Assembly: GCA_041484195.1 (NCBI GenBank)
Contig: JBGPHC010000032.1
Location: 1-42,085, forward strand
Reading direction: 5' to 3'
Length of the DNA stretch: 42,085 nucleotides
Origin: PSRI01 sp041484195
GTDB lineage: Bacteria > Bacteroidota > Bacteroidia > Chitinophagales > Chitinophagaceae
Below the pieces are notes generated by a model, which worked only from the letters and a program-made list of their open reading frames with translations, was not told the DNA's origin and searched no databases. The number at the start of each line of letters is the position of its first letter. Within the stretch, counting starts at the first letter, position 1. Positions 1 through 8,641 of the stretch are shown here, one piece after another. The position numbers were made by a program, and so were the translations under genes.

Positions 1-234
1 AAGTTTACGCAAGGAACGCAAGGGGGAGATGATTAAGTTTACATTGCGTCCTTTGCGATACATCTATCCTTTGTATCACAAGGTTCGCAAAGTTTATGCA
101 AGGAACGCAAGGGGGAGATGATTAAGTTTACATTGCGTCCTTTGCGGTTCCTGGCGTTCTTTGCGATACATCTATCCTTTGTATCACAAGGTTCGCAAAG
201 TTTACGCAAAGGGCGCAAGGGGAAGACCATTAAG
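1..234. repeat. Intergenic repeat cluster of three related units
   Basis: Three related units begin at 1, 90 and 198 with the motif AAGTTTACGCAAGGAACGCA or a close variant; the third is partial. The first period is 89 bp and the second 108 bp, the longer one carrying an extra stretch rich in GCGTTCTTTGCG. Each unit contains GCAAGGAACGCAA-like and TTGCGTCCTTTGCG-like words, which are nearly inverted copies, plus ATACATCTATCCTTTGTAT, which can fold. The words resemble scattered CGCAAAG/CTTTGCG intergenic repeats seen in many Bacteroidota genomes. I see no coding potential. The cluster may continue beyond the left edge. Confidence 0.75.
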
Positions 235-569
235 GCTATTGGCGCTGCAAGAGAGAGGCTGTTGGTTGAACCCCCACTCTCAATTGTCTATTGATAACCC
301 GATGTAATCAAGCCCCTCAAACTCAACAGGGACACCCAAGCCAAAAATAAAAACTCAATATTGACAAGGGTTTCAGAAGATCATTTTGAAAATTTTTAAG
401 ACACCGCACAAAACAGGACAAAAAGCAGTTTGCTATAAGATCCGGTATGTAAAATTTTCTTTTTATGAAATATAATGCTGCCTTCAAAATTGAATTGTGG
501 CAAGAGGCAATTTAGTGTAGCTGTTGAAGCAATCACGGGTTCACTGTAATTTGCAAAAGCCTCTTCCCA
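235..569. other. Gene-free stretch downstream of ppc
   Basis: No convincing open reading frame, RNA gene or strong terminator is visible here. It lies between the repeat cluster and the 3' end of the leftward ppc gene and is A/T-rich near 340-480. A 7-bp pair (AAGAGGC near 504 and GCCTCTT near 558) has a loop of over 40 bases and is too weak to call a terminator. Confidence 0.5.
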
Positions 570-3146
570 TTACGCAGAGTTCCTCCCGGCATTGATGATG
601 CCGAATGAACACCGCATGACCAGCTTCTCAAAAGTGGCCTTGATCGGGGGTTGAATATAATGCTCTTCCATTTCCCGCACTTTGGTGATGGCATATTGCT
701 GAATGGTTGTCAGCGGTAATACGATCCGTTCCCTCATTTGAACGGAGAGCTGCTCAACTGGATAACTGGCCATCAGTTCCTGCTTGCCGGAAAGTTTGAA
801 GATATATTTTTCTGACAGCTCATATTCATCGTGGATCTTATTCCAGATCTCGCCATAGACGGGATGGTTCGATAGAAATTCCGTCATCGGGAAAAAAGAT
901 TTTTTCATGGCCATTTCGCAGTTGTCCATCAGGGTGCGGAAGAAAGTTGAATTTTCATATAAATTCTTCACTTCCTCCCATTTTCCTGCTTCGTCCATGG
1001 CTTTAAGAGCCGTACCAACTCCATAATATCCCGTAACATTTTGCTTGAGCTGGCTCCATGCTCCAACAAAAGGAATGGCCCTCAGGTCCTGCAGCGATAG
1101 CCTGGCAGAAGAGCCGCGCTTAGAAGGGCGGCTTCCAATATTGGTTTCCGCATAAAAACGCAGGGGGCTTGCATGACCGAGGTATTCCAGAAAATAGGGG
1201 TGATCCCTCAATTCCACGTAGGATTCAAATCCTTTTTCCGAAATTTCTTCCAGCAAAGCTCTCTCCCCGCTTCCCATGGTCACATTAAGGGAGGAGAACA
1301 AATCATTTGAAATGCCCGCATGGAGCAACTGCTCAATATTGAACTGCGCGGAATCTACAATGCCAAAATTGGAACTCACGGTCTGGCCCTGGATGGTCAA
1401 CTGTATTTCCTTATTTGCAATATTCTTTCCCAGGGATGCATAGAATTTATGAGTCTTACCTCCACCTCGGGCCGGTGGTCCGCCACGCCCGTCAAAAAAG
1501 ACCACGTCAATATTATACTTCTTCGATTTACTGGAAAGAGCCTCTTTGGCCTTGAAAATTGCCCAGTTCGCGGTAAGGTAACCGCCATCCTTGGTACCGT
1601 CTGAAAATCCCAGCATGATGGTCTGCCTGTTATTGCGCAGCCTGAGATGCTCGCGGTACAATGGCAGTTCATACAATTCCTGCATCACCTTATCAGCCTG
1701 TTCCAGATCTTCCACCGTTTCAAAGAGTGGTACAATATCTACATTCATTTCTTCGGTCTTCCAACCGCTCAAAATGAATAGGCCGAATGTCTCCATCGCG
1801 TCCAACGCACTTCTGCAATGGCTGATGATATAGCGGTCGCAGCCTTCCCTGCCATTGAATTGCTGAATGTCCTTGATGGCCGCGATCACCTTTAGAGTGT
1901 CGCTCGAAACAGGATCTGTAAGAATTTCAGGGTCAACCGCGGCATCGAGTTGACTCAATATTGAAATCTTTTCATCGGGACTCAGCTCCGGATAGTTTGT
2001 CGGAATCAAGGCAGATTTTAAGGCAATTTCTCCCAGCACCTTGCTATGTATGGAACTATCCTGGCGGATATCGAGCGAAGCGAAATGCAATCCGAATACT
2101 TCCACCTTGCTGATAAGATTGTCCACCTGATTCAGGAAAAGTCCGTTATGCTGAAATATCAGCGTATCCCTGATCTGCTGCAGCGTGTCCAGAATCTCCT
2201 GCTTGCTGAGCTCCGTCTTTTTTCCCGGTATGAATAGGTTATTATATAATTTCTTTTCCAACTCAGCCAAGGGGGCCTCCACTCCTTTGAAGGTGAGTCG
2301 CCTTTTCAATCTGCGAACGTCCACATAATAACATTTGATGATCCCGCCCCGCAAGGCATCAGCCACTTTCAAAGTGGTTTCCGTCGTCACAAAAGGATTG
2401 CCATCCCTGTCACCCCCGGGCCAGAACCCCATTTTTATTATCGGGTTATCGGGCGAAACAGATTCAGGCAGGCTGGTCTTCAAATAGGTCAAAATCTTTC
2501 CGGCAGCGGGATAAAAAACATTTTCGAGATACCATAATAGACTGATGGCTTCGTCGTATGGACTGGGCTTGAGCTTGTTGAAGAAGGGAGTCTTTCCCAA
2601 TTGCTGCAGGTACATATTGATCTGACCCGCATTATTGTCCGCGATGGCCTTGCTCAAATCATTGATAATTCCCAATACGGCCCCGGGATAGAATTGTGTT
2701 GGATGCGCAGTCAATACCAGTCTTATCTCAAAATCTTTCAGCTTTTCCCGGAGTTCATCTTCTTTGTGGAATTGAATGACTTCGGATTCCAGGTTTTTTA
2801 ATGTTCCCGGTCCGCTCATATCATTCACATACCTGAATGCCGCGTCTTCCAAGGCATCGAAAAGAACCACCTGGCGTTCCACATATTGCACGAAGCGGAA
2901 CAAGAGGTCAAGCCTTTCCTCTTCCTTTGTATAGGATGTGTGCTTGCTGAAAAATTGTTCGATGATTTGAACAGGACTGAGCTTCTTTTTATAACCTTCT
3001 TCACAATTGTTGAGCAGGAGTGAGAGGAGTATGCCCGTCTTTTCGATCCTGTGAAAGGGCAATGAAGTGAACAAACTATTGTACAACTGGAATTTAATAC
3101 CTACCAGGTTCTTGAATTGAACGAGTGCTGATGAATTTCCTGCCAT
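570..3146 (-). CDS. ppc: Phosphoenolpyruvate carboxylase
   Basis: This 858-residue protein carboxylates phosphoenolpyruvate with bicarbonate to give oxaloacetate, an anaplerotic cytoplasmic reaction. The family motif VLTAHPT carries the catalytic His148 (His138 in E. coli), and the active-site loop GGDRDGNP is at 244-251. The mobile glycine loop reads FFDGRGGPPARGGG near 550-563, with Asp552 where E. coli has His579. The C-terminus is GRNSA instead of the usual RNTG, so the last Gly is Ala. The length is slightly below the 883 residues of the E. coli enzyme. The ATG start gives the expected N-terminus. It is transcribed divergently from thrABC, which uses the aspartate made from its product, so a functional link is plausible. 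The loop and tail variants look lineage-typical rather than damage, but this is from memory. Confidence 0.96.
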   Translation of the reverse strand: MAGNSSALVQFKNLVGIKFQLYNSLFTSLPFHRIEKTGILLSLLLNNCEEGYKKKLSPVQIIEQFFSKHTSYTKEEERLDLLFRFVQYVERQVVLFDALEDAAFRYVNDMSGPGTLKNLESEVIQFHKEDELREKLKDFEIRLVLTAHPTQFYPGAVLGIINDLSKAIADNNAGQINMYLQQLGKTPFFNKLKPSPYDEAISLLWYLENVFYPAAGKILTYLKTSLPESVSPDNPIIKMGFWPGGDRDGNPFVTTETTLKVADALRGGIIKCYYVDVRRLKRRLTFKGVEAPLAELEKKLYNNLFIPGKKTELSKQEILDTLQQIRDTLIFQHNGLFLNQVDNLISKVEVFGLHFASLDIRQDSSIHSKVLGEIALKSALIPTNYPELSPDEKISILSQLDAAVDPEILTDPVSSDTLKVIAAIKDIQQFNGREGCDRYIISHCRSALDAMETFGLFILSGWKTEEMNVDIVPLFETVEDLEQADKVMQELYELPLYREHLRLRNNRQTIMLGFSDGTKDGGYLTANWAIFKAKEALSSKSKKYNIDVVFFDGRGGPPARGGGKTHKFYASLGKNIANKEIQLTIQGQTVSSNFGIVDSAQFNIEQLLHAGISNDLFSSLNVTMGSGERALLEEISEKGFESYVELRDHPYFLEYLGHASPLRFYAETNIGSRPSKRGSSARLSLQDLRAIPFVGAWSQLKQNVTGYYGVGTALKAMDEAGKWEEVKNLYENSTFFRTLMDNCEMAMKKSFFPMTEFLSNHPVYGEIWNKIHDEYELSEKYIFKLSGKQELMASYPVEQLSVQMRERIVLPLTTIQQYAITKVREMEEHYIQPPIKATFEKLVMRCSFGIINAGRNSA

Positions 3147-3510
3147 TGATTATTGGACTGAATTGGTTAAGATAAAATTATGGTGATATCGGGTACGCCT
3201 ATGCCAATGCCTCTCTTGCCGGGAATAATCCGGCCAATGCATAACTACATTCTTTCATGATGGCAGGCTTGAAAAAGGAGCCATGAAATTACTTTAAATA
3301 AATGAATTATTTCCCCGTACTGTGCTTTTGTTTGTAATGACTCCATGCTCGTTTCCGAAAGACTTCAATTCGATTCCATCTTTGATCCGCGAAAAGGTTA
3401 TTCAATTCGGCAATAGGGTCCCGGAATGCACTAACGCTTATTAGTTACTTGCAAATACTGAAATCAATAGGCATATCCATTTGAATTCTTCTATTATTTC
3501 GGGAGCTTGC
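3147..3510. other. Divergent intergenic region between ppc and thr
   Basis: No gene is visible. A possible ppc -7 element on the minus strand is TAATTTTA (3173-3180, 7 of 8 to TAnnTTTG) but it lacks a well-spaced TTG. A small hairpin GCCGG-7-CCGGC spans 3218-3234, and the word GCCAATGC occurs twice, at 3203 and 3233. The role of either is unknown. Confidence 0.4.
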
Positions 3511-3540
3511 TTGTTATTTCAGAATTCTGAATTACCTTGG
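3511..3540 (+). promoter_or_regulatory. Probable promoter of the thr leader and operon
   Basis: A Bacteroidota-type promoter: TTG at 3511-3513, then 19 bases, then TACCTTGG at 3533-3540, which matches TAnnTTTG at all but one defined position. Transcription would begin near 3546, about 12 bases before the leader peptide ATG, so the leader would be the first thing translated. Confidence 0.55.
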
Positions 3541-3557
3541 GGCCACTTCAAGAAAAA

Positions 3558-3650
3558 ATGGCGCTATCGTCATCACATATCATGTCTTCTTCGCTGATTG
3601 CCCCGGCTTCCGGGTCGCAAATTATTACTACCATCACAACAACCCTTTAA
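3558..3650 (+). CDS. Thr/Ile-rich leader peptide of the thr operon
   Basis: A 30-codon reading frame starts at an ATG preceded by AAGAAAAA, the A-rich context usual for translation starts in this phylum. A second in-frame ATG at 3582 would give 22 codons. It ends in Ile-Ile-Thr-Thr-Ile-Thr-Thr-Thr-Leu then TAA, so eight of the last nine sense codons are Ile or Thr. This is the hallmark of the E. coli thrL attenuator peptide, and it sits 94 bases before the first threonine-pathway gene. Ribosome pausing on these codons when charged tRNA-Thr or tRNA-Ile is scarce would sense end-product supply. The peptide itself probably has no function after synthesis. The composition and position are seen directly; the attenuation role is inferred. 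Confidence 0.75.
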   Translation: MALSSSHIMSSSLIAPASGSQIITTITTTL

Positions 3651-3744
3651 GGGTTGAACAATATTCATATCATCATTTGGGCACAGGCTGTAATTGCGGG
3701 AATCTGCAAAGGCCCCGGTTTTCAGGACATTCAAAAAATTCAAT
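3600..3744 (+). promoter_or_regulatory. Candidate thr attenuator: alternative RNA pairings
   Basis: Within the leader, CCCGG (3602-3606) can pair with CCGGG (3610-3614) around a 3-base loop. The same CCGGG can instead pair with the later CCCGG (3714-3718), because GCCCCGG occurs at both 3600 and 3712. The later copy is followed by TTTT (3719-3722) and can also close a short hairpin with CGGG at 3697-3700. AACCC/GGGTT (3641-3655) forms a stem over the leader stop codon. These mutually exclusive pairings fit an attenuator, but the terminator stem is only about 4-5 bp with a short U run, so the exact switch is uncertain. Confidence 0.45.
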
Positions 3745-6186
3745 ATGCAGGTATTAAAATTCGGCGGAACCTCCGTAGGCAATGCCGATCATATCAGGAA
3801 AGTAATAGAAATTGTAAGAAAGAAAGTAGCCGTTGACAAGACCATCATTGTGATTTCTGCCATGAGCGGTACCACCGACGCGCTCATCCATTGCGGCGAA
3901 CTGGCATCTTCGGGAAATGAAGAATACAAGGATAAACTGCTCGACATTGAACACCGTCATCTGAACACGGCTAAACAATTACTTCCGGTTCAGCAGCAAA
4001 GCGCCATACTAAGTCAGGTGAAGAAGATGTGTAATGAACTTGAAGATATTTGCAACGGAATATTCCTGCTCGGGGAATTATCTGCCCGTACCAAGGACCG
4101 GATCATGAGTTATGGTGAACTCATTTCATCGCAGATGATTACCGCCGCATTCAGGGCTTCGGATATTCCTACTCATTGGAAGGACTCCAGGGAAATCATT
4201 TGCACTAACTCAGACTTTGGTCATGCCATTGTTGATTTTTCAGCGACAAACGAAAGAGTGAAAAATTGTTTGGGAGAGATCAAAGAATCTTTGATTATAA
4301 TGCCCGGATTCATTGCCAGTGACCACAAAGGAATTACCACTACATTGGGAAGGGGTGGCTCTGACTATACGGCCGCCATTCTTGCGGCAGCTTCCAATGC
4401 GAGGGAACTCGAGATCTGGACGGATGTTTCGGGCATGATGACCGCCGATCCAAGATGGGTGCCGAATGCCAGGGTGATCCCTTCGATATCTTACCAGGAA
4501 GGCATGGAGCTTTCTCATTTCGGAGCTAAAGTCATTTATCCGCCTACCATACAACCGGTCATGAGTAAAGGAATACCGGTATGGATCAAGAATACATTTG
4601 CCCCGGCAGATCATGGAACCATCATCGAAAACAAACCCAGTGCCAACGGCAAGGCCATTAGGGGAATTTCCAGCATTGACAAGATCGCCTTGCTGAGCCT
4701 GGAGGGCAGTGGAATGGTAGGAGTGCCGGGTTTCTCCAGGCGACTCTTCGAAGCGCTCTCAAATGCGCAGATAAATGTTATCCTGATTACCCAAGGCTCA
4801 TCGGAGCATTCAATTTGCGTTGGGATCGAAGCCGCGGCCGCTGACAAAGCAAAAGAAGTGGTGGACTCGGTCTTCGCCAATGAGATTGCCATGGAAAAAG
4901 TATCTCCCCTGGTGGTGGAAAAGGACTTATCCATCGTGGCCCTGGTGGGAGAAAATATGAAGAGCCATCCTGGCGTCAGCGGCAAAATGTTCGGAGCATT
5001 GGGCAGAAATGGCGTCAATGTGAGAGCGATCGCGCAGGGTTCTTCGGAAAGAAATATTTCAGCGGTGATTGCTACCCGGGATGTGCGCAAGGCGATAAAT
5101 ATTCTGCACGAAGAGTTTTTTGAAACCAGCTATAAGCAGGTAAACCTATTTGTGGTAGGCACGGGGAATGTGGGAAGCAAACTGCTTGCCCAACTCAAGC
5201 AGCAGCAACATTACCTGGCAGAACATCTTCGTCTGAACGTTCGGGTTGTGGGACTTGCTAACAGTCGCAAAATGCTGGTGAATGAAGAGGGGATCGACCC
5301 GGGCAAGTGGAAGGATCTCCTGCAGGACGGAGAAACTGCCAGCCTGAACCAGTTTGTGGGGATGATATTGAGCAAGAATCTCCGCAATGCCACATTCGTG
5401 GACATCACCGCCAGCGAAAAAGTGGCTTCGGTTTATGACCGGCTCTTGCAAAAATCTGTTTCCGTGGTGGCCTGCAACAAAGTAGCCGCTTCATCTTCCT
5501 ACAGCAATTATAAAAAACTCAAGGACCTCGCCACCGAATACAACGCGCAGTTCCTGATAGAAACCAATGTTGGCGCCGGTTTGCCGGTGATAGGAACCTT
5601 GAATGACCTGATGAGAAGTGGGGATAAGATCAACCGGATAGAAGCCGTGTTGAGCGGAACATTGAATTTTGTATTTAATCATTACAATGGAGAGAAAAGT
5701 TTCGCGGATGTAGTGAAAGATGCTCAGGACCAGGGTTACACTGAACCGGATCCGAGATTGGACCTCAGCGGCACGGATGTGATGCGTAAGATCATGATAT
5801 TGGCCCGGGAAGCAGGCAATCAACTCGAAATGAGTGATATTGTATGCAATGGTTTCCTGCCGGAGAGTTGCATGCAGGGCAGTGTGGCTGAATTCTATGA
5901 GGAAATGCGGAAGCACGAACAACATTTCAGGAATCTGTATGACATAGCGGTGTCGAGGAACAGCAAACTGAAATTCGTCGCGAAATATGAAAACGGGAAT
6001 GCGGAATGCGGTCTTCAGTATATATCACCCGAAAAGGACCTGTATCATTTATATGGGAAGGACAATGTGGTATTATTCTATACGGATCGCTATCCCGTGC
6101 AACCATTGGTGGTAAAGGGAGCCGGGGCAGGCGCTGAAGTTACTGCTTCGGGTGTATTTGCCGATATCATCAGGGCGGCAAGATAG
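3745..6186 (+). CDS. thrA: Bifunctional aspartokinase / homoserine dehydrogenase
   Basis: The 813-residue fusion catalyses the first and third steps from aspartate toward threonine. The N-terminal aspartokinase begins MQVLKFGGTSV, with the substrate-binding KFGGTS at 5-10. Two ACT-type regulatory segments follow near 315-355 and 395-435 (each with an ITQGSSE- or IAQGSSE-like word). The homoserine dehydrogenase starts near 465 with the nucleotide-binding GTGNVG at 472-477, then CNK near 575 and LSGTLNF near 640. The length matches E. coli ThrA (820). The reading frame is open upstream to a TTG at 3694, but ATG 3745 gives the family N-terminus and is preceded by an A-rich stretch. It is first in thrABC, 47 bases before thrB, and probably under leader-peptide control. 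Threonine feedback through the ACT domains is expected from the family. Confidence 0.97.
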   Translation: MQVLKFGGTSVGNADHIRKVIEIVRKKVAVDKTIIVISAMSGTTDALIHCGELASSGNEEYKDKLLDIEHRHLNTAKQLLPVQQQSAILSQVKKMCNELEDICNGIFLLGELSARTKDRIMSYGELISSQMITAAFRASDIPTHWKDSREIICTNSDFGHAIVDFSATNERVKNCLGEIKESLIIMPGFIASDHKGITTTLGRGGSDYTAAILAAASNARELEIWTDVSGMMTADPRWVPNARVIPSISYQEGMELSHFGAKVIYPPTIQPVMSKGIPVWIKNTFAPADHGTIIENKPSANGKAIRGISSIDKIALLSLEGSGMVGVPGFSRRLFEALSNAQINVILITQGSSEHSICVGIEAAAADKAKEVVDSVFANEIAMEKVSPLVVEKDLSIVALVGENMKSHPGVSGKMFGALGRNGVNVRAIAQGSSERNISAVIATRDVRKAINILHEEFFETSYKQVNLFVVGTGNVGSKLLAQLKQQQHYLAEHLRLNVRVVGLANSRKMLVNEEGIDPGKWKDLLQDGETASLNQFVGMILSKNLRNATFVDITASEKVASVYDRLLQKSVSVVACNKVAASSSYSNYKKLKDLATEYNAQFLIETNVGAGLPVIGTLNDLMRSGDKINRIEAVLSGTLNFVFNHYNGEKSFADVVKDAQDQGYTEPDPRLDLSGTDVMRKIMILAREAGNQLEMSDIVCNGFLPESCMQGSVAEFYEEMRKHEQHFRNLYDIAVSRNSKLKFVAKYENGNAECGLQYISPEKDLYHLYGKDNVVLFYTDRYPVQPLVVKGAGAGAEVTASGVFADIIRAAR

Positions 6187-6233
6187 TGCCGGCCTGATAT
6201 GCATTCAATTTTTTAGTTAGAAAACCAAGCGTC

Positions 6234-7160
6234 ATGAGCCAAGTAAAAGTTCATTCTCCGGCAACAGTTGCCAACCTGGTCTGTGGTTTCGATGTGCTCG
6301 GCATGGCGCTGAACGAACCATTTGATATCATGACAATCAGGTTGATTGATGAACCAACGGTTGTCATTCACAATGAAGATGATTTTGATTTGCCCACAGA
6401 TCCTTCCAGGAATGTGGCAGGGGTGGCATTGCAGGCCATGATAGAAAAGCTGGACAACAAGAATGGTTTTGACATCAGTATTGAAAAAAGGATCAAGCCT
6501 GGCAGCGGAATTGGCTCCAGCGCCGCGAGTGCCGCCGGGGCCGTGGTGGCCGCCAATTTATTGTTGGAAAATCGCTTTTCCGATGAAGAATTGGTTCAGA
6601 TGGCCATGTATGGGGAAAAGCTGGCTTCAGGAGTAAAGCATGCCGACAATATTGCGCCCTGTATTTATGGTGGCATTACGCTGATCAGGAGCATACATCC
6701 ACTTGATATTGTAGTCTTAAATCCACTTCCATTTTATGTGACAATCGTCCATCCCCAGATTGAGGTAAAGACCTCGGATGCGAGGCAGATATTGAAGAAG
6801 CAAATCCTCCTGAAGGACGCCATCAGGCAGTGGGGGAATATCGCGGGTCTGGTGGCCGGCCTCATGAAATCGGATTATGATCTCATAGGGCGTTCACTCG
6901 AGGACGTTATTATAGAGCCGGTCCGCAGCATCCTGATCCCCGCATTCGACGAAGTGAAGTCAAAATGCAGGGAAGCCGGTGCTCTCGGCGGAGGCATATC
7001 GGGATCGGGACCATCCATTTTCATGCTCAGCAGGAATGCGGAAACAGCAGGCGAAGTGGAAATTGTGATGAAGGACGTGTATAACAGAGTTGGTATAGAC
7101 TTTAATACTTATGTAACAACCGTGAATAAGCAGGGAGTCAGGATTGTGAAGGATGAATGA
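6234..7160 (+). CDS. thrB: Homoserine kinase
   Basis: This 308-residue GHMP-family kinase phosphorylates the homoserine made by ThrA, using ATP. The N-terminal substrate motif is SPATVANLVCGFDVLGMAL. The phosphate-binding glycine/serine loop KPGSGIGSSAASA is at 88-100, and the C-terminal GALGGGISGSGPS loop is near 247-259; all three GHMP motifs are intact and in order. The length is normal (E. coli ThrB 310). It lies between thrA (47-base gap) and thrC (120 bases from its stop to the chosen thrC start), so it is the middle gene of the operon. No separate promoter is evident. GHMP kinases vary in substrate, but the motif set and operon position make homoserine kinase nearly certain. Confidence 0.96.
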   Translation: MSQVKVHSPATVANLVCGFDVLGMALNEPFDIMTIRLIDEPTVVIHNEDDFDLPTDPSRNVAGVALQAMIEKLDNKNGFDISIEKRIKPGSGIGSSAASAAGAVVAANLLLENRFSDEELVQMAMYGEKLASGVKHADNIAPCIYGGITLIRSIHPLDIVVLNPLPFYVTIVHPQIEVKTSDARQILKKQILLKDAIRQWGNIAGLVAGLMKSDYDLIGRSLEDVIIEPVRSILIPAFDEVKSKCREAGALGGGISGSGPSIFMLSRNAETAGEVEIVMKDVYNRVGIDFNTYVTTVNKQGVRIVKDE

Positions 7161-7280
7161 TTATACCTCAACTCAGATTCAGATCGAAAAAGACCAGAAC
7201 TGAATCAAATGGTCGGGGCAAAGAATTCAAAAAACAAACAGAAATTTTCAGAATATATTTTGGCTGCATACAATTGGCGT

Positions 7281-8579
7281 ATGAAATATTTTAGTCTCAA
7301 TAATCAGTCCCCATCCGTTACATTCAAAGAAGCGACATTCCTTGGCCAGGCGCCGGATAAGGGACTCTATTTCCCAGGATCAATACCGGTTGTTGAAAAA
7401 GATCTGATCGAAAATATCGGCAGCTATCCCGATGATGAGATTGCCTACCAGGTGATTCAACCCTATATTGGAGATGAGATTCCAGCTGCGCAATTGCGGA
7501 GAATTGTGAGGGAAACGATTGACTTTCCCATACCGCTGATCAATATTACAAATGGAATCTATTCGCTCGAGCTATATCATGGTCCTACACTTGCTTTTAA
7601 GGATGTAGGAGCCAGGTTCATGAGCAGGTGCCTGAGTTATTTTTCATCGGACAAAAAAGGTAAGACGATTGTGTTAGTAGCTACTTCCGGCGACACCGGC
7701 GGTGCGGTAGCCAACGGATTTCACAACGTAGATTCCATAGAGGTCGTGATCCTGTTTCCTTCCGGAAAGGTGAGTGCCGTGCAGGAAAAGCAGTTGACCA
7801 CATTGGGGAATAATATACATGCATTGGAGATTGCAGGAAATTTCGATGACTGCCAGCTCCTGGTAAAACAGGCTTTTGCCGACGCGGAGTTAAATCGAAA
7901 ATTATTTCTCACTTCTGCAAATTCCATAAATGTGGCCCGCTGGCTGCCGCAACAATTCTATTATTTTCTTGCCTATAAACAATGGCAGCATAAGGAACAG
8001 GCTCCCATTTTCTCTGTGCCAAGCGGAAATTTTGGAAATATCTGCGCAGGCATCCTGGCGCATATTTCGGGACTGCCGGCGACTCATTTCATCGCAGCCT
8101 GCAATGTGAACGATGTGGTGCCTCAGTATCTGTTGAAAGGGCTTTATGAACCCAGGAAGGCAATCCCAACCTTGTCGAATGCAATGGATGTGGGTGATCC
8201 GAGTAATTTCGTCCGGATTCTTCAGATATTTGACAAGGACCTTCCAAGATTAAAGGAACTATTGTCGGGCTTTACTATTACGGATGATGAGACGCGGGCA
8301 ACCATCAAAAGGATCAAGACGGCAACGGGCTATCTTCTGGATCCGCATGGCGCAGTAGCCTATCTGGCGCTCGAACGCTGGCTTCAGATGCATCCAGGCC
8401 TGAAAGGGATATTTCTAGAAACGGCCCATCCGGTCAAATTCTTCGATGTTGTAGAACCTTTGATCGGAGAACATGTACCAATACCTGCAGAGATTGCTTC
8501 CATTTTGCAGAAACCAGGGCAGAGCCGGTTGATGAAAGCTGATTATGACAATCTGAAAGAATTCCTGTTAGGAATCTGA
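7281..8579 (+). CDS. thrC: Threonine synthase
   Basis: A PLP-dependent enzyme of 432 residues that converts O-phosphohomoserine to threonine and phosphate, the last step of the pathway. The PLP-binding lysine is Lys107 in HGPTLAFKDVGARF. ATSGDTGGAVANGF near 134-147 is the phosphate/PLP-binding glycine loop, and the sequence begins in the family style with DKGLYFP at 26-32. The frame is open back to an ATG at 7209, but the extra 24 residues look non-conserved; MKYFSLNNQ at 7281 matches how bacterial ThrC proteins start. It completes thrABC downstream of the Thr/Ile leader peptide. Confidence 0.95.
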   Translation: MKYFSLNNQSPSVTFKEATFLGQAPDKGLYFPGSIPVVEKDLIENIGSYPDDEIAYQVIQPYIGDEIPAAQLRRIVRETIDFPIPLINITNGIYSLELYHGPTLAFKDVGARFMSRCLSYFSSDKKGKTIVLVATSGDTGGAVANGFHNVDSIEVVILFPSGKVSAVQEKQLTTLGNNIHALEIAGNFDDCQLLVKQAFADAELNRKLFLTSANSINVARWLPQQFYYFLAYKQWQHKEQAPIFSVPSGNFGNICAGILAHISGLPATHFIAACNVNDVVPQYLLKGLYEPRKAIPTLSNAMDVGDPSNFVRILQIFDKDLPRLKELLSGFTITDDETRATIKRIKTATGYLLDPHGAVAYLALERWLQMHPGLKGIFLETAHPVKFFDVVEPLIGEHVPIPAEIASILQKPGQSRLMKADYDNLKEFLLGI

Positions 8580-8641
8580 CAGGCATTTGCTGAAATCCTT
8601 CATAATTTCTTTCGATATTTGTATTAGATGGAAATGAGACT

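Noticed and set aside
39..230. A 63-codon minus-strand reading frame across the left repeat cluster
   Set aside because: It is a translation of the repeats themselves (LRSLHKLCEPCDTKD-like words appear twice) with no start context or protein character.
3218..3234. Small hairpin in the ppc-thr intergenic region as a regulatory RNA
   Set aside because: Only 5 bp of stem, no U run and no further structure; insufficient to call a riboswitch or small RNA.
3694..3744. N-terminal extension of ThrA from a TTG at 3694
   Set aside because: The extra 17 residues are not family-like, and ATG 3745 gives the canonical KFGGTS start; the segment belongs to the leader RNA.
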